Shown one piece after another: positions 48,263 through 58,135 of a DNA stretch of 64,000 bases (the first letter of the stretch is position 1; every line of letters starts with the position of its first letter). The position numbers were made by a program, and so were the translations under genes. Origin of the DNA: Parelaphostrongylus tenuis. Taxonomy: Eukaryota; Nematoda; Chromadorea; Rhabditida; Metastrongylidae. The notes under the pieces are model-generated. The model ran no database searches. It saw only the letters and a list, made by a program, of their open reading frames with translations, and was not told the DNA's origin. Location of the stretch: contig JAHQIW010002203.1 of assembly GCA_019055375.1 (NCBI GenBank), positions 62,001-126,000 on the forward strand. The letters run 5' to 3'.

Positions 48263-49450
48263 GGGTACCTATCCGTTAGTTGAGCGCTATTTCGACCCTT
48301 CAGGAAAAGATTACTTCGCGCTTGCTTTAAACAATTAAACTACCATTCGATAGCTCAAATTGAAGGAGTTTGAAATGGTGTATGCCATCTTGAAGAACCT
48401 TGCTTCTGCGCTGGAAAACAAACAATATTTTGTTTTTAATTGGAAAATTTCTCACTGACCAGAGCTTTTCTTTGAAGTTTATTAACTAATCGATAGACCA
48501 GATCTTAGGAATTCCAATGATCTGTCTGGTTTTCATGGTGAACCTGGTATAGCGCTGTAATTGCCAAAACGAGATTGGGTTTCGCAAAAAAATTGGTCGC
48601 TTAAACAATCTTCTCTTCACTTTGATCCATTGTGAAAACGTTTTTTCTAATCGTTTCTAATGTTTGAACACTCAAGCGATAGCTCGAATCAAAAGCATTT
48701 GAAGAATGCATTTCACTTTTAGAAAGACCTTGTTATTGCGCTGAAAGTATTGATTCATGTTGTGCATGTGCTCTAAAAAAGTCTATTTGGTTGAGACGCC
48801 CTGTGCGCCCGAGTGCGAAACTTAACATTCTTTTGTTTTTGTGGAGCACTAAGAAGTTCATCAAAAACAACGAAAGTATTTTTTGGAATCCCTGAGATTT
48901 GATCTATCGTGTTGTTCTTGAAACTATAAAATAGAGGCCTTGGTTAGCGAGGAACCTTTCAATGAGAAACAAAATAGTAGTTTGCTCCTTCAGAGCAATA
49001 ACAACGACTTTTTGAAAGCGAAATGTAAGCTATCTATTGATTATTCAAACATTGAAAACGATCAAAGAACACGGCTTTACCAATGGATTAAAGTGAAGAG
49101 AAGATAGTTCAGATGACCCACTTTTTGCGGAACCCAACCATCTTCTAGCTGTTACAGCCTTATACCAGATTTTTTATAAAACCAAATAGATCATTGAAAT
49201 CCTTAGACTTGATCTATTGATTGGTTAATGGAACTCCGACGGAAAACTTTGGTCAGCGAGAAATCTTTCAGTGAGAAACACAATAATATTTTTGCACTTC
49301 CAGCGCAATAAAAAGGCCTTTTTCAAATGGAATACACCGTTGAAATTGCTTTGATTTGTGCTATCCCACAAATGTTCGAGCATAAAAAAAATCAAGAAAT
49401 TCGTTTTTTAAAAGGGGTCCCATTGGCGCTCAACTGAAGGATAAGTACCC
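48263..49450. mobile_element. 1.19-kb non-autonomous TIR transposon
   Basis: Ends are inverted: GGGTACCTATCCGTTAGTTG at 48263 and, on the opposite strand from 49450, GGGTACTTATCCTTCAGTTG. Similarity extends to about 38 bp. ACGTCT flanks both sides (48257-48262 and 49451-49456). Copy 1 of the duplication has the empty site at about 21994. The interior has no open frame. It is built of four diverged copies of one module, two in each orientation (for example about 48350-48500, 48670-48750, 48890-49060 and 49200-49390, sharing 'cgatagctcaaa' and 'cagcgcaataa'). Superfamily is not assignable; a 6-bp duplication is not diagnostic. Confidence 0.8.
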
Positions 49451-49929
49451 ACGTCTGATAGGCTGTCAATGATCAATGTAACACATCGATCGGATCCCAC
49501 AAAAGAAGTTCTACGTGTCTACAGCGATATTCCAACAAAGTATTTCTAAATATTGATAACCCTGCGTGCTTTCCATTATTTTTTTAACGCTCTTTGCAAC
49601 ATTAGATTAGCCAACACCTAAGTGGTTGTATTGGACAATTGCTGATGTGGATACTGTGGCAATGAAAATGTTCTTCGAAAAAGTTCTGGAAAAAAATGCT
49701 TGCGATTTTAGTTGCGGTTAAGAGTTCACTACAATTATCAGTTAGGCAGAATTTCTCTGCTAATTTTCAGCATTATACTCTAATCACATTTGATCAGTTT
49801 GATTGATTGGCTTTTGTTTCGACCTAACATCATCCCTGAATCAGCCTGCAGGAAGCCCGGCTAGGGATTCATAGCCGAAATTCATTCCTTCGAAATGACA
49901 TCATGAAGACCTGAAAAGCCCTTGCAAGG

Positions 49930-52500
49930 TTACGTCAGAAAAACAAGGAATACTATGTGCACGACGTAAAATATGCCATTTGGAATATGTGCTGGGATCC
50001 GCACAACTAGTGAAGGCGGGCCATCTAAGTATTTAAGTAAGCATACTCTAATCACAGGTGTGAATCTGTTTAGCGAATTTGATAAAATCTTTAATACTCT
50101 CATTACTTTGTCACACATTTCAAATCACTTATGTCAGTTTACTTCTATTTGTTCCATTACAGCGTGTTATACGGTTACGTTAGTAGACGGTTGATTTGAT
50201 TCTTGAGGAATCTCCTATTGAGTTCATCACAATCATTAGCTTGATTAGCGCTGTCGTCTGATTGCCAGCTGCTAGCAATGGGTAGCCTTTGGCAGTTATG
50301 TTTGCATAGTTGGTGATCTGCGCGTTCCCCTCACGCTCATCTCCTCATTAACCGTGACGTTATTTACCCTTTTTTCTATTCATCATCATCAATGTTATTT
50401 CTAGAAATCCATTCGTCATAGCAACGATCACCGCACAATTGACATTGGAAGGCTGAAAAACACTTGCCACTGCTAATTTTCAAATGCTAGAATTAGTATT
50501 CATTGTTAAAAACTTCTATCTTTGGTGATTGTTGCCAGCGAAGAAATGTCATGAAATTGAATTCTCTTTAATAACTTCTTATATTCACATTCACAATCAC
50601 AGATCAAGAGCAGTAAGCGAGAAATATTAGTGGTTCTGAATAACTTATAACCGAGGTAGTATGCACACCTTCTAGGGATAATCATACTTGAGCCAGAAAT
50701 TTCAAACCCTTCTCAACCTGAAAATTCTTGTCACCCATAATTTTATGCTCATCTTTATACTTGACAAGTCGCTGAAATCACGACAGAGCACCCAAAATTT
50801 GTTTAAAAATTATTGCTTGCTTACTTGCTTCTTTAAAAATGCTTTGTTCAAAAATTTTTCAAGCATTTCAAAATCAAGGAAAACGAGTCACAAATGCGAT
50901 TGTACTATCATTATATGCGATGGATCGTCGTACAATACGCTAAATAGGTTCTTGAATACGATTCCACTTGACAAGAAGAGAACGGACTAAATACAGATCA
51001 CTGTTCATCAAATCTCAACATTAATACCTTTGATTTTAAACTTCTTTTGGAAGTAGATTAATAACGAATAAATTTCTTGAATGGGCACCTTGTTAGTAAA
51101 AGCTCTGAATTCCGATAGAGGTAACAGCGCTAAAATCCTAGGATCTGTGATGCAGTTTACCTACGAATATCCTCGTTGACTCAAAAATAGAGACCCCACA
51201 TGAACAATAATTATGCTAATTCACAGTGAATGATTGAGATTGTGATTAGGAATAGTTTTTTTTCTTCTCCATTCTTCTTTCTCCTGTAGGACTTTTTGTA
51301 GATGATGAATCCTGTCTCATTTCCGCATACAAATGTGTTTCCAGCATAGAAAGAGTCCAGGTAAATGAAAAGAATAATATTAATACGCAAACACGTTAGG
51401 TCGACGGTCTTTGCAACCAAATGAGGTTGTTCTTTACGTTGATTCTATAACAAACAGACTCGAAGATCCTATGAGTCCTGTTTGCTCATTTTTGTGATTA
51501 TTCACCGTTGAAAGTGAAATAAATGTTTCTCAGATAAATTCAGACGATATACTATGCTTGTAAGATCAGAATACCTACAGTTCGTATGTTAACAACTAGC
51601 GAAATTACCGATTTCTCAATCCAATTGACTTCCTTCATTTTTACTCCCAGTCGTGGTCATATAACTGATTTCGGAATTAACTGTGTGCCCAGAATACTTT
51701 TCAATTTGATACGTGCGTTGTATGCCAAACATTTTTGATTCTGTCAAGAATCTTCGTAAAGCACTAAATCAAGGAACTCTTGAGTTAACTAAAGCGACTA
51801 TTCCCATGACCGACAATCGTTTAACCTCGACATGGTTAAAATGCATTGTTTTATGTTGACAAGGTGTTTCCGAGACGATAGCAATAGTGTTTATCAAATA
51901 GTATAATGTGATGAAATGAAGTGCGTAACTGTGCAGTAAACAGTACGAAAACATAATGCAATACTGTGGTTAAAGTTTCGACAAAGCTCGCCTTCTTTAG
52001 AGCCTAGAAAGGTCAATTTGATTTGCAGTTCATTCACTCAAAAATCTCTATAACTCCAGCAGAAAACGTAAGAAACAAACTTTTGGGTCGTCTACTATAA
52101 AGCTTCATTCTAAAACATTCACTGCTCAGATGTTTCAAATTTTCTATTAATATCCAATGAGGCGGCTATATATCGTGACAAGCTTGTTCATTCGTCAATC
52201 AGTCTTTCTCACAAGCACTTAATGCCAATGGCAACAGCAATTAAAACAATAAGTGAAACTTTCTGTATGCTCATAATCACGCACAAAAGATGTGTATTTG
52301 AGTTCACATGCTTCTTTAGGTATTTTGCTTACGTCTTCCATGTCAAAGAGGTGTCTTCATTGGCTAAATCACTTCAAACAAAAAGTCTCACATGTAATTG
52401 GTAAAAAAATCCGCAAACGTACAAAGTACAGTGCTATAGAGCGGGAGGCCTCAGTTCACCTACAATACCGGCATCAATCGCGAGATGTAGTGCCATTTCC
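49930..52500. other. Non-coding right part of duplication copy 2
   Basis: Collinear with 22300-25340. Frames open in one copy are closed in the other. No gene is recognised. Confidence 0.55.
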
Positions 52501-52529
52501 GAACATACAGATCCACCTGTGTCTCCTAT

Positions 52530-54265
52530 CGTCCCGTTGATCGTGGAGTGATTCGAGCAGGCACCAGAAACACTTCCATTTTTTTTTATTCCGAGCAAGA
52601 TTATCCCAGTGGGTCATCCTCGCTCAAAGGATTTGTTGAGAATCATATTTTTCCTCCATACCTTTCGTGAAGAAGTCGGACCAACAGGTCGGTGGTCTTC
52701 CTTTAGAACGCTTGATGTCCCGAGGAATCCAGTCGGTAACGGCTCTCGTCCATCGGCTGCCTTTGAAGCACATTGCGTGTCTGGCTCACCTTATTTTCGA
52801 TAACCTGGCGTGTAGAACGGCGTCTCTGATTTTCGATCGTTGATGTAGGCCGGAACTTCGGATCCTTTCTCTCATTTGTGAGATACGGGATACTTCTGGC
52901 ATCGACCTTTCGACTGCGCGTTCGATAACGCTAAGTGATCTTTCATCGTGCTTACTCAGCGACCAGGTTTCTCTGCATACGTTAGGGATAACTGTCGAAT
53001 CGAGAAGATAGGAGCGGTGTGGGATTCTCTTTGCCCTCTTCACTATATCTTCGATGCTCTTAAACGGTTCCCAAGCCGCTCGTTTCCTTTCGCTCAATTT
53101 TGAAGCTAGGTTCTATGTGATTTCACTATAGATGCGTATGGAGCATTCGGAGATTGTCGTTCCGTTTAGCGTGAATGAGGCATTCGAAACCCATCCGTTC
53201 CTCATGAACATCGTTTTCGTAAGATTCAGTTGAAGACCAGTCTTTCCACAGGCGTTATAAAAGTCGGTCAGCATTCGTTCCGCTTGGCTGATGTTTGGTG
53301 TTATGACAACGATATCGTCAGCAAAGCGAAGATGGTTCAATTGTCGACCGTCAATTTTCACTCCCATATCGTCCCATTCTAATGTTCGCATGACATTTTG
53401 TAGGGTGGCAGTGAATAGTTTTGGCGAAATTGTATCGCCTTGTCGAACCCCTCTTCTTACGTCAATAGTGATATTGTTGTAGTAGGATGGAGCTATTTTG
53501 GTCGTGAAATCTTTATTAACCTCACGAAGGATCATTATGCACCGAGTAGGGGCGCCCGGGTAGTCAAGAGCCTCTATAACCGCTTTTGTTTCCACTGAAT
53601 CAAAGGCCTTCGATGAAAGTGAAACAGAGTGGTTGTTTGTACTCTCGTGAAACTTCAGCGAGCCTTGTAATCGTGCGAATGTGGTCTATGGCACTGAGTC
53701 CCTCTCGCAACCTTGCTTGTTCGCATGGCTCTCCTTCGTCCAGTGCTCTGTCAATCCTGTTGAGGATGACTTGAGTAAAACGTTTATAAACAACGGACAG
53801 CAAGCAGATTGGGCAATAATTGCCTATGTCGTGAAAGTCTCCCTCTTTGAACAGCAATACGGTCTTGCTGGTTTTCCACTAAATGGGGACCTTGCATTCT
53901 GAAAGGTAGCGAAGGAAGAGTCAGGCCAGGGTGTCGGTGAGAACTGGAAGCAGGTTCTTCGAGTGTTCTGGTTTAGTCCTGTCTGGACCAAGTGTTGTTC
54001 TGCTCTTCACGATACAGCTTGCCGGATTTCGGAAGGGAGGACCGGTGGAAACGGCATATTCATCCTCTTTCAATTCATATGACGGTAAGAGGACATGACT
54101 AGCGAAGAGATTCAAGTAGTATTGGTTTAGGATTTTCTCCTTAACCCTTCTGGAAGCTGTAAGTGTCCTTTCTGGGCATCGGAGTGCAATCATCTTGGTC
54201 TTATAATTGGCGAAGCCTCGCTGGGCCTTGCGAATGCTCTTCCCAGCTTTTGCAGCTTCTGCCAT
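52530..54265 (-). pseudogene. RTE linker and reverse transcriptase
   Basis: Frame 54265-53921 holds the linker (GKSIRKAQRGFANYKTKM, LGPDRTKPEHSKNLLPVL). Frame 53857-53600 holds NYCPICLLSVVYKRFTQVIL, IDHIRTITRLAEVSREYK and LCFTFIEG (motif A decayed). Frame 53595-53113 holds RRGVRQGD (codons 47-54), ISPKLFTATLQNVM and the catalytic FADD at 91-94. Frame 53097-52786 holds the C-terminal helices and SQMRERIRSS, and the rest runs to about 52530. Four frame changes separate the parts. It is the only copy here that keeps the arginine codon of RQGD. The product would be the element's reverse transcriptase. Confidence 0.85.
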
Positions 54266-54319
54266 AACTGCTGTCCGTCTCTCTATGAAGCTTCTCTTAT
54301 CGCTTCTCTGCAGCGTTAC

Positions 54320-54615
54320 GCAAGTTTGGACCTAAAATTTCGGTTGCCTGTAACTCGTGCGATTCCACGTTGACGTATCAATTCGAGTGTCTGGCGAGAC
54401 AAGCGTTTCTTCGTGACGTTAGGACTTTCGGCTTTTATGGCGATAACGTAAAGATATTCAACAAGCCGATCGTATTACTCATAGATGTCGTCGACAACGG
54501 CATCTTTCAAAGAGCCGACTAATGATTTGATTAGATCCCAGTTTATGGCAGTTCTGAGACTTCGTTATTGGGCGACTTCCTCTCCTTTCCGCGAAAAACG
54601 GTATGATCTACCCTA
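54320..54615 (-). pseudogene. RTE endonuclease tail, same element
   Basis: In shifting minus-strand frames: VDHTVFR, INWDLIKSLVGSLKDAVVDD, YDRLVEYLY, KAESPNVTKKRLSRQTLELI and RQRGIARVTGNRN. This is the end of the APE-like endonuclease (SDH block) and the start of the linker. Upstream endonuclease is absent. Confidence 0.7.
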
Positions 54616-54639
54616 ACGGAAAAGAAAGGCACAATGCCA

Positions 54640-55200
54640 ATCTTGTTCGAGATGATGGGGCACAATTCATTTGCTAACATGTAAAACATGCGGGGAAGAA
54701 TATAAAGGCGAAACGGGTAGACCGCTTTTCATCCGCATAAAAGAACATCTAGATAGTAAATCTAAAATTGATAAACCAGTCCTTTCGGTTTACATAGGGC
54801 ACAAAAACACAGCAACAACGATTTTGATGTGACTGTCACAATCCTGGCGCAGGAATCATGAACATCCACGCGCAAAACTCTTGAGGCATTTTGGATAAAC
54901 GCCCAAAATCTCCAAATGAACCGGAACGACGAGTGCGTCACCGTCACGCGAGATCTCGCTCCCTTTCTTCGTTTGATCTTCTAACCTCACCTAGGCAGCA
55001 TATAAATAAGATCCTCCGAATCTATTCAGATAGATTAATACTACATAGGCTCCGAAGAAGGCGGGTCGCCGAGACGTCAGCCGAATTGCTACGACTAATT
55101 CAACAACCTCGCGTCAGCTTATCAAGATAAGTTTTCTCTATCTTCATGTATCAATCAATTATGCCGAGGTTTATAGAGAGTCAAATTTTTGAATTTTATT
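54640..55200 (+). mobile_element. Penelope-like element copy 4 (GIY-YIG and 3' end only)
   Basis: Closely matches 57245-57815. It encodes TIHLLTCKTCGEEYKGETGR, PLFIRIKEHL and, after frame changes, the DVTVTILAQE and TLEAFWINAQN blocks. CCGAAGAAGGCGGGTCGCC-GAGACG and the terminal sequence up to TTATGCCGAGG follow. The YIG of the nuclease reads YKG here. The 5' part is missing at the junction with the minus-strand RTE. Confidence 0.8.
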
Positions 55201-55880
55201 AGTCAGTTCGTTATAAATCTATAATATCCCACTTTTCAATTTGGATCGCTCCGTAGGAAAATAGAAATATGGTAAATTACTGACCGATTCTGAAAAAATA
55301 GCCTACGATATATGATGAGTAGCTACGAGATAAGAATGTCCCATGATGAGCTCTATGATAAGACGGTCGACTATCAAAGGGTGATAAAGTCAAAAAAAGT
55401 CATTTTAAAAATTGAAAATATCAGTCTTTGGTTGTTTTGAATGCAGTGAATATCCACTTGACCAGTCACTGCGGTTCGTAGCCCGATTGCAGTCCGAGCA
55501 CAGAAATTTGCGCAAGAGATCGAATAGTACTTTCTGAAATCAAGTGGATTCGAACTATGCTTTCCTTGGCTCTGTTGTCCTTTCTTTCAGCTACATTAGT
55601 GTCAGTCTCATGGAAAACGGTTCAAAAGCACTTTTATCAAAAAAGCCCAAAAACAGCTTTGCTAGAAAGTGTTCAACCACAAATTGGTGTCTTCTTGAAA
55701 AAAAACGAAAATATTTGCCTCATGAGAATGGTGACTTGAATTAAGATGGTTCTCACAATGTTCGAGACAAGCGAAGAATTTGAACAATTATCAAGCGACG
55801 CGAAAAAATAAAAAGTTTGTTGATGGACGGTTTAAAAGCTTGATCATTAATAGGCTAGCCGAGAGAGAAAATGGCCTGAT
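55201..55880. other. Spacer with no recognised feature
   Basis: Unassigned sequence between PLE4 and the tRNA-Lys array. Two overlapping 60-66 codon frames at 55544-55744 show no motif. Confidence 0.45.
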
Positions 55881-55954
55881 AAAGGAAGAAAGAGTTGCAC
55901 TTGCTGCTTGTTAATATTTCTTCAAAGTATTTCCGACGAAATCACATAAACAGA

Positions 55955-56015
55955 AGCCCATTGTGGGGCTCGAACTTGAGACAACCTTTGCTCTTATAAG
56001 TAAGATAACCAGAAT
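55955..56015 (-). pseudogene. Decayed tRNA-Lys copy 1
   Basis: Minus-strand match to the T arm (CTCGAGCCCC-type text, here complement of GGGGCTCGAAC at 55966-55976) and, weakly, the D arm of the intact gene. The anticodon arm is reduced to a few bases (ACCTTTG on the plus strand), so no anticodon remains. Confidence 0.6.
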
Positions 56016-56096
56016 GGACAGCAGTGAATGAAGGACAGAAGAATTACACTCGTTGCTGGCTGTATTTTACAGATTATCTGCGACAAAATCAAACTG

Positions 56097-56160
56097 AAAA
56101 TAAGCCCAATGCGCGGTGCGAAGCCTGGACATCACTGCGATATACCGGGTGAAGCAACCG
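56097..56160 (-). pseudogene. Decayed tRNA-Lys copy 2
   Basis: The plus strand AAGCCCAATGCGCGGTGCG at 56101-56119 matches the 3' end and T arm, and ATATACCGGGTGAAGCAACC at 56139-56158 matches the D arm and 5' end. The anticodon arm between them is missing (TCACTGCG only). Confidence 0.65.
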
Positions 56161-56252
56161 GCCATCCAGAAATGATTGAAGGAGAGAAAATTTGCACTTA
56201 TTGCTGTTGCTGACCACAAACCTGTGCAAGGTATTTCTGGCCAAGCGGCGTC

Positions 56253-56256
56253 AAAA
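56253..56256 (-). terminator. Pol III T-run terminator of tRNA-Lys
   Basis: Four T residues on the minus strand, just after the tRNA 3' end. The decayed copies lack an equivalent clean run. Confidence 0.7.
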
Positions 56257-56259
56257 GGG

Positions 56260-56332
56260 AGCCCGATGCGGGGCTCGAACCCGTGACAGCCAGATTAAGA
56301 GTCTGGTGCTCTACCGACTGAGCTAACCGGGC
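56260..56332 (-). tRNA. tRNA-Lys (anticodon CTT)
   Basis: A complete 73-nt cloverleaf on the minus strand. Acceptor GCCCGGT pairs with ATCGGGC at all seven positions (one G-U). The D stem is GCTC/GAGC. The anticodon stem CCAGA/TCTGG encloses CTCTTAA, so the anticodon is CTT (lysine, AAG codons). The variable loop has five bases. The T stem is CGGG/CCCG with an A-C mismatch at the outer pair, around TTCGAGC. There is no intron. Internal Pol III promoter boxes are present (TAGCTCAGTCGG and GGTTCGAGCC). A TTTT terminator follows on the minus strand 4-7 nt beyond the 3' end (56253-56256). The base after the acceptor is T, which is not the usual lysine discriminator. PLE3 begins only about 15 bp upstream of the gene. 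Confidence 0.95.
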
Positions 56333-56344
56333 TAGGTGAAAGCT

Positions 56345-57815
56345 GGCTTCACACTATATAAACTATCAAATGACTCTGCAATGAAACCATTTTTGAACTT
56401 TTAACTGAAAATGAACAAATAGTAATTATGTATGGGTTCTCAGTTTAACAACTAATACACTCCTAAAACAATGTCTTAGTTATTCAATCTTTCGGTGCTC
56501 GCGTAATCACTTCACACAGCTCAGGGGTATAGCCATGGTTCGACGTTTGGCACCTAGTTTTGCCATCACTTTTATGTACAAGGTGGAAGCTCCAGTTCTT
56601 GTTCACCGTCCATTGCTCTACTGCCGGTATATACACGATTGTTTCGTTGTCAGTTCTACACAGAAGGAAATGGACAATTGCTTTGAAGTCTTGAACGGAC
56701 AGTCACAGCATATAAAATTTACGCGAGAGAGTCCAAACGGGAGCTGGCTTCCATTTTTGAACATCCAAGTAGAGCTTTTGGATAGTGGCTATAGTACAAA
56801 ATGGTATTGAAAACGAGGAAACAGAAACATTTGGTCAATCACCTTTCCTCTCATCCTTCACACATGAAAAAATCGTCAATTAAAAACATGTTTCGAACGT
56901 CTAAAAATGTACGCACAGGAGAAGAGGAAAGGAACAAATCATTAGACTTGGCACGAAAAATTGCCATTTCCAACGGCTACAAAACATTTGCTATTTGGGA
57001 ATATTCAAAAAGTGGAATTAGGTGCCGAAAGAACAATACTCCGCACCTGAATAGAATTTCCTTCAAACTGCCATTTATATTAAACGAAATTAGTAGCACG
57101 GTTAAAGGTGCCACTCGAAAATTCTGTCGTAGTTATTGAAATCCCACCTCCCACCCTACGCCATCAGCTGATCCGCAGTAGACTTTATGATCGATTGTGC
57201 AACACCAAAAACTGTATTATCTGCTCTAACGGAATAGAGGGGGATTGTATGAGATCGGGCACAATTTATTTGGTAACATGTAAGACATGTGGGAAAGAAT
57301 ATATAGGCGAAACATGTAGACCACTTTTCATCCGCATAAAGGAACATTTAGATAGTAAATTTAAAATAGATAAAACGAAACCTTTAGGTTTACATAGGGC
57401 ACAAAAACACAACAACAATTATTCTGATGTGACTGTCACAATCCTAGCGCAGAAATCAAAAACATCCGCGCACAAAACTCTTGAGGCATCTTGGATAAAC
57501 GCCCAGAATCGCGAAATGAACCGAAAGGAAGAATGTGTCATCATCACATTAGATCTCGCGTCCTTTCTTTGTTTTACCTTCTGACCTGACCTAGGCAGCA
57601 TATAAATAAGACCATCCGAATCATTCAGATAGACTAATACTACCTACGCCGAGGCTCTGAAGAAGGCTGGTCGCCGAAACGTCAGCCGAACTTCTACGAC
57701 TAATTTGCCAACCTCACGTCAGCTAATCAAGATAAGTTTTCTCGATATTTCAAATAACAATTAATTATGCCGAAGTATATAGAAAGTCGAACTATTGAAT
57801 TGTCACTCATCGTCA
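56345..57815 (+). mobile_element. Penelope-like element copy 3 (PLE3)
   Basis: Starts about 15 bp beyond the tRNA-Lys 5' end with text matching reverse transcriptase motif A (TTCACACTATATAAACTATC reads F-T-L-Y-K-L-S), i.e. at the same protein position where PLE1 begins. It runs through RT, linker and GIY-YIG to the terminal sequence (57655-57815), which carries CTGAAGAAGGCTGGTCGCC-GAAACGTCAG. That end matches PLE4. There is no left terminal arm. Confidence 0.8.
56350..57584 (+). pseudogene. PLE3 reverse transcriptase and GIY-YIG endonuclease
   Basis: The RT part is broken before 56535. Frame 56535-56810 has RRLAPSFAITFMYKVEAPVL and LLYCRYIHDCFVV, where the catalytic YIDD reads YIHD, so the first aspartate of the pair is lost. 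Frame 56801-57139 carries the linker (HLSSHPSHMKKSSIKNMFRT). Frame 57108-57584 encodes the best preserved nuclease of the window: GTIYL at codons 51-55, CKTCGKEYIGE at 58-68, RPLFIRIKEHL and, near the C terminus, EASWINAQNREMNRKEECVI. The catalytic arginine and glutamate positions are present. The nuclease would nick target DNA for priming. Confidence 0.85.
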
Positions 57816-58135
57816 TACAAAACCACAAATGAATTTTCAAATAAATGAGAAGAAAATGAATGGACGAACATAAAACTTCTTCTGCGCCTGAGAAAAAGTG
57901 GCGACTCATGACACTAAGAGCACTAATTCCTGCACCCTAAGTATTTCTCTTCAGTTGATTTCTCTCACGACAATTTTTTCTTCCTCCTCCAGTTTCTAAT
58001 TCCGCAATTCACCTCAACAAGACCATGCAGGTGGTTTGCGAAGTTCACTAATACACGAAAGACATGGCTGCCCGTCCTTTTGATGTCGGAGTAGCTGCAT
58101 AAGAAATATACATATTTCTTTTGTATATATGTATT
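57816..58135. other. Spacer between PLE3 and the piggyBac pseudogene
   Basis: No feature is recognised. No inverted end or TTAA pair could be assigned to the piggyBac element with confidence. Confidence 0.4.

Larger units (their letters stand above)
36147..52513 (+). repeat. Large diverged duplication, copy 2
   Basis: Collinear with 12965-25340. It is about 4 kb longer because of discrete insertions: an RTE tail (37055-37790), a longer RTE-1 copy, a 145-bp segment at 40046-40190, a SINE-like repeat (41067), a SINE (42094), a region at about 45380-46800 that includes a foldback, ribozyme element A2 (47439) and a TIR transposon (48263). Its right edge at 52513 abuts the 3' end of a minus-strand RTE. 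Confidence 0.85.
52510..54615 (-). mobile_element. RTE retrotransposon, 5'-truncated copy (minus strand)
   Basis: The longest RTE copy in the window. On the minus strand it runs from the end of the endonuclease (about 54615) through the linker and reverse transcriptase to the C terminus and 3' end (about 52510, complement of GATCAACGGGACGATAGGAG). Its 3' end abuts duplication copy 2, and its 5' end abuts a PLE fragment of opposite orientation. Confidence 0.85.
55881..56332 (-). repeat. Three tandem units of about 148 bp, each with a tRNA-Lys copy
   Basis: Units start at about 55881, 56031 and 56178. All three share 'aaggaNagaa', a 'tgcacttRttgctg' block and a following spacer. They then have, on the minus strand, a tRNA-Lys sequence. 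Only the third unit holds an intact gene. Repeat identity is about 60-65 percent by eye. Confidence 0.7.

Noticed and set aside
55881..56332. Regularly spaced repeats as a CRISPR-like array
   Set aside because: The repeats are tRNA gene units in a eukaryotic sequence, not short identical repeats with spacers.
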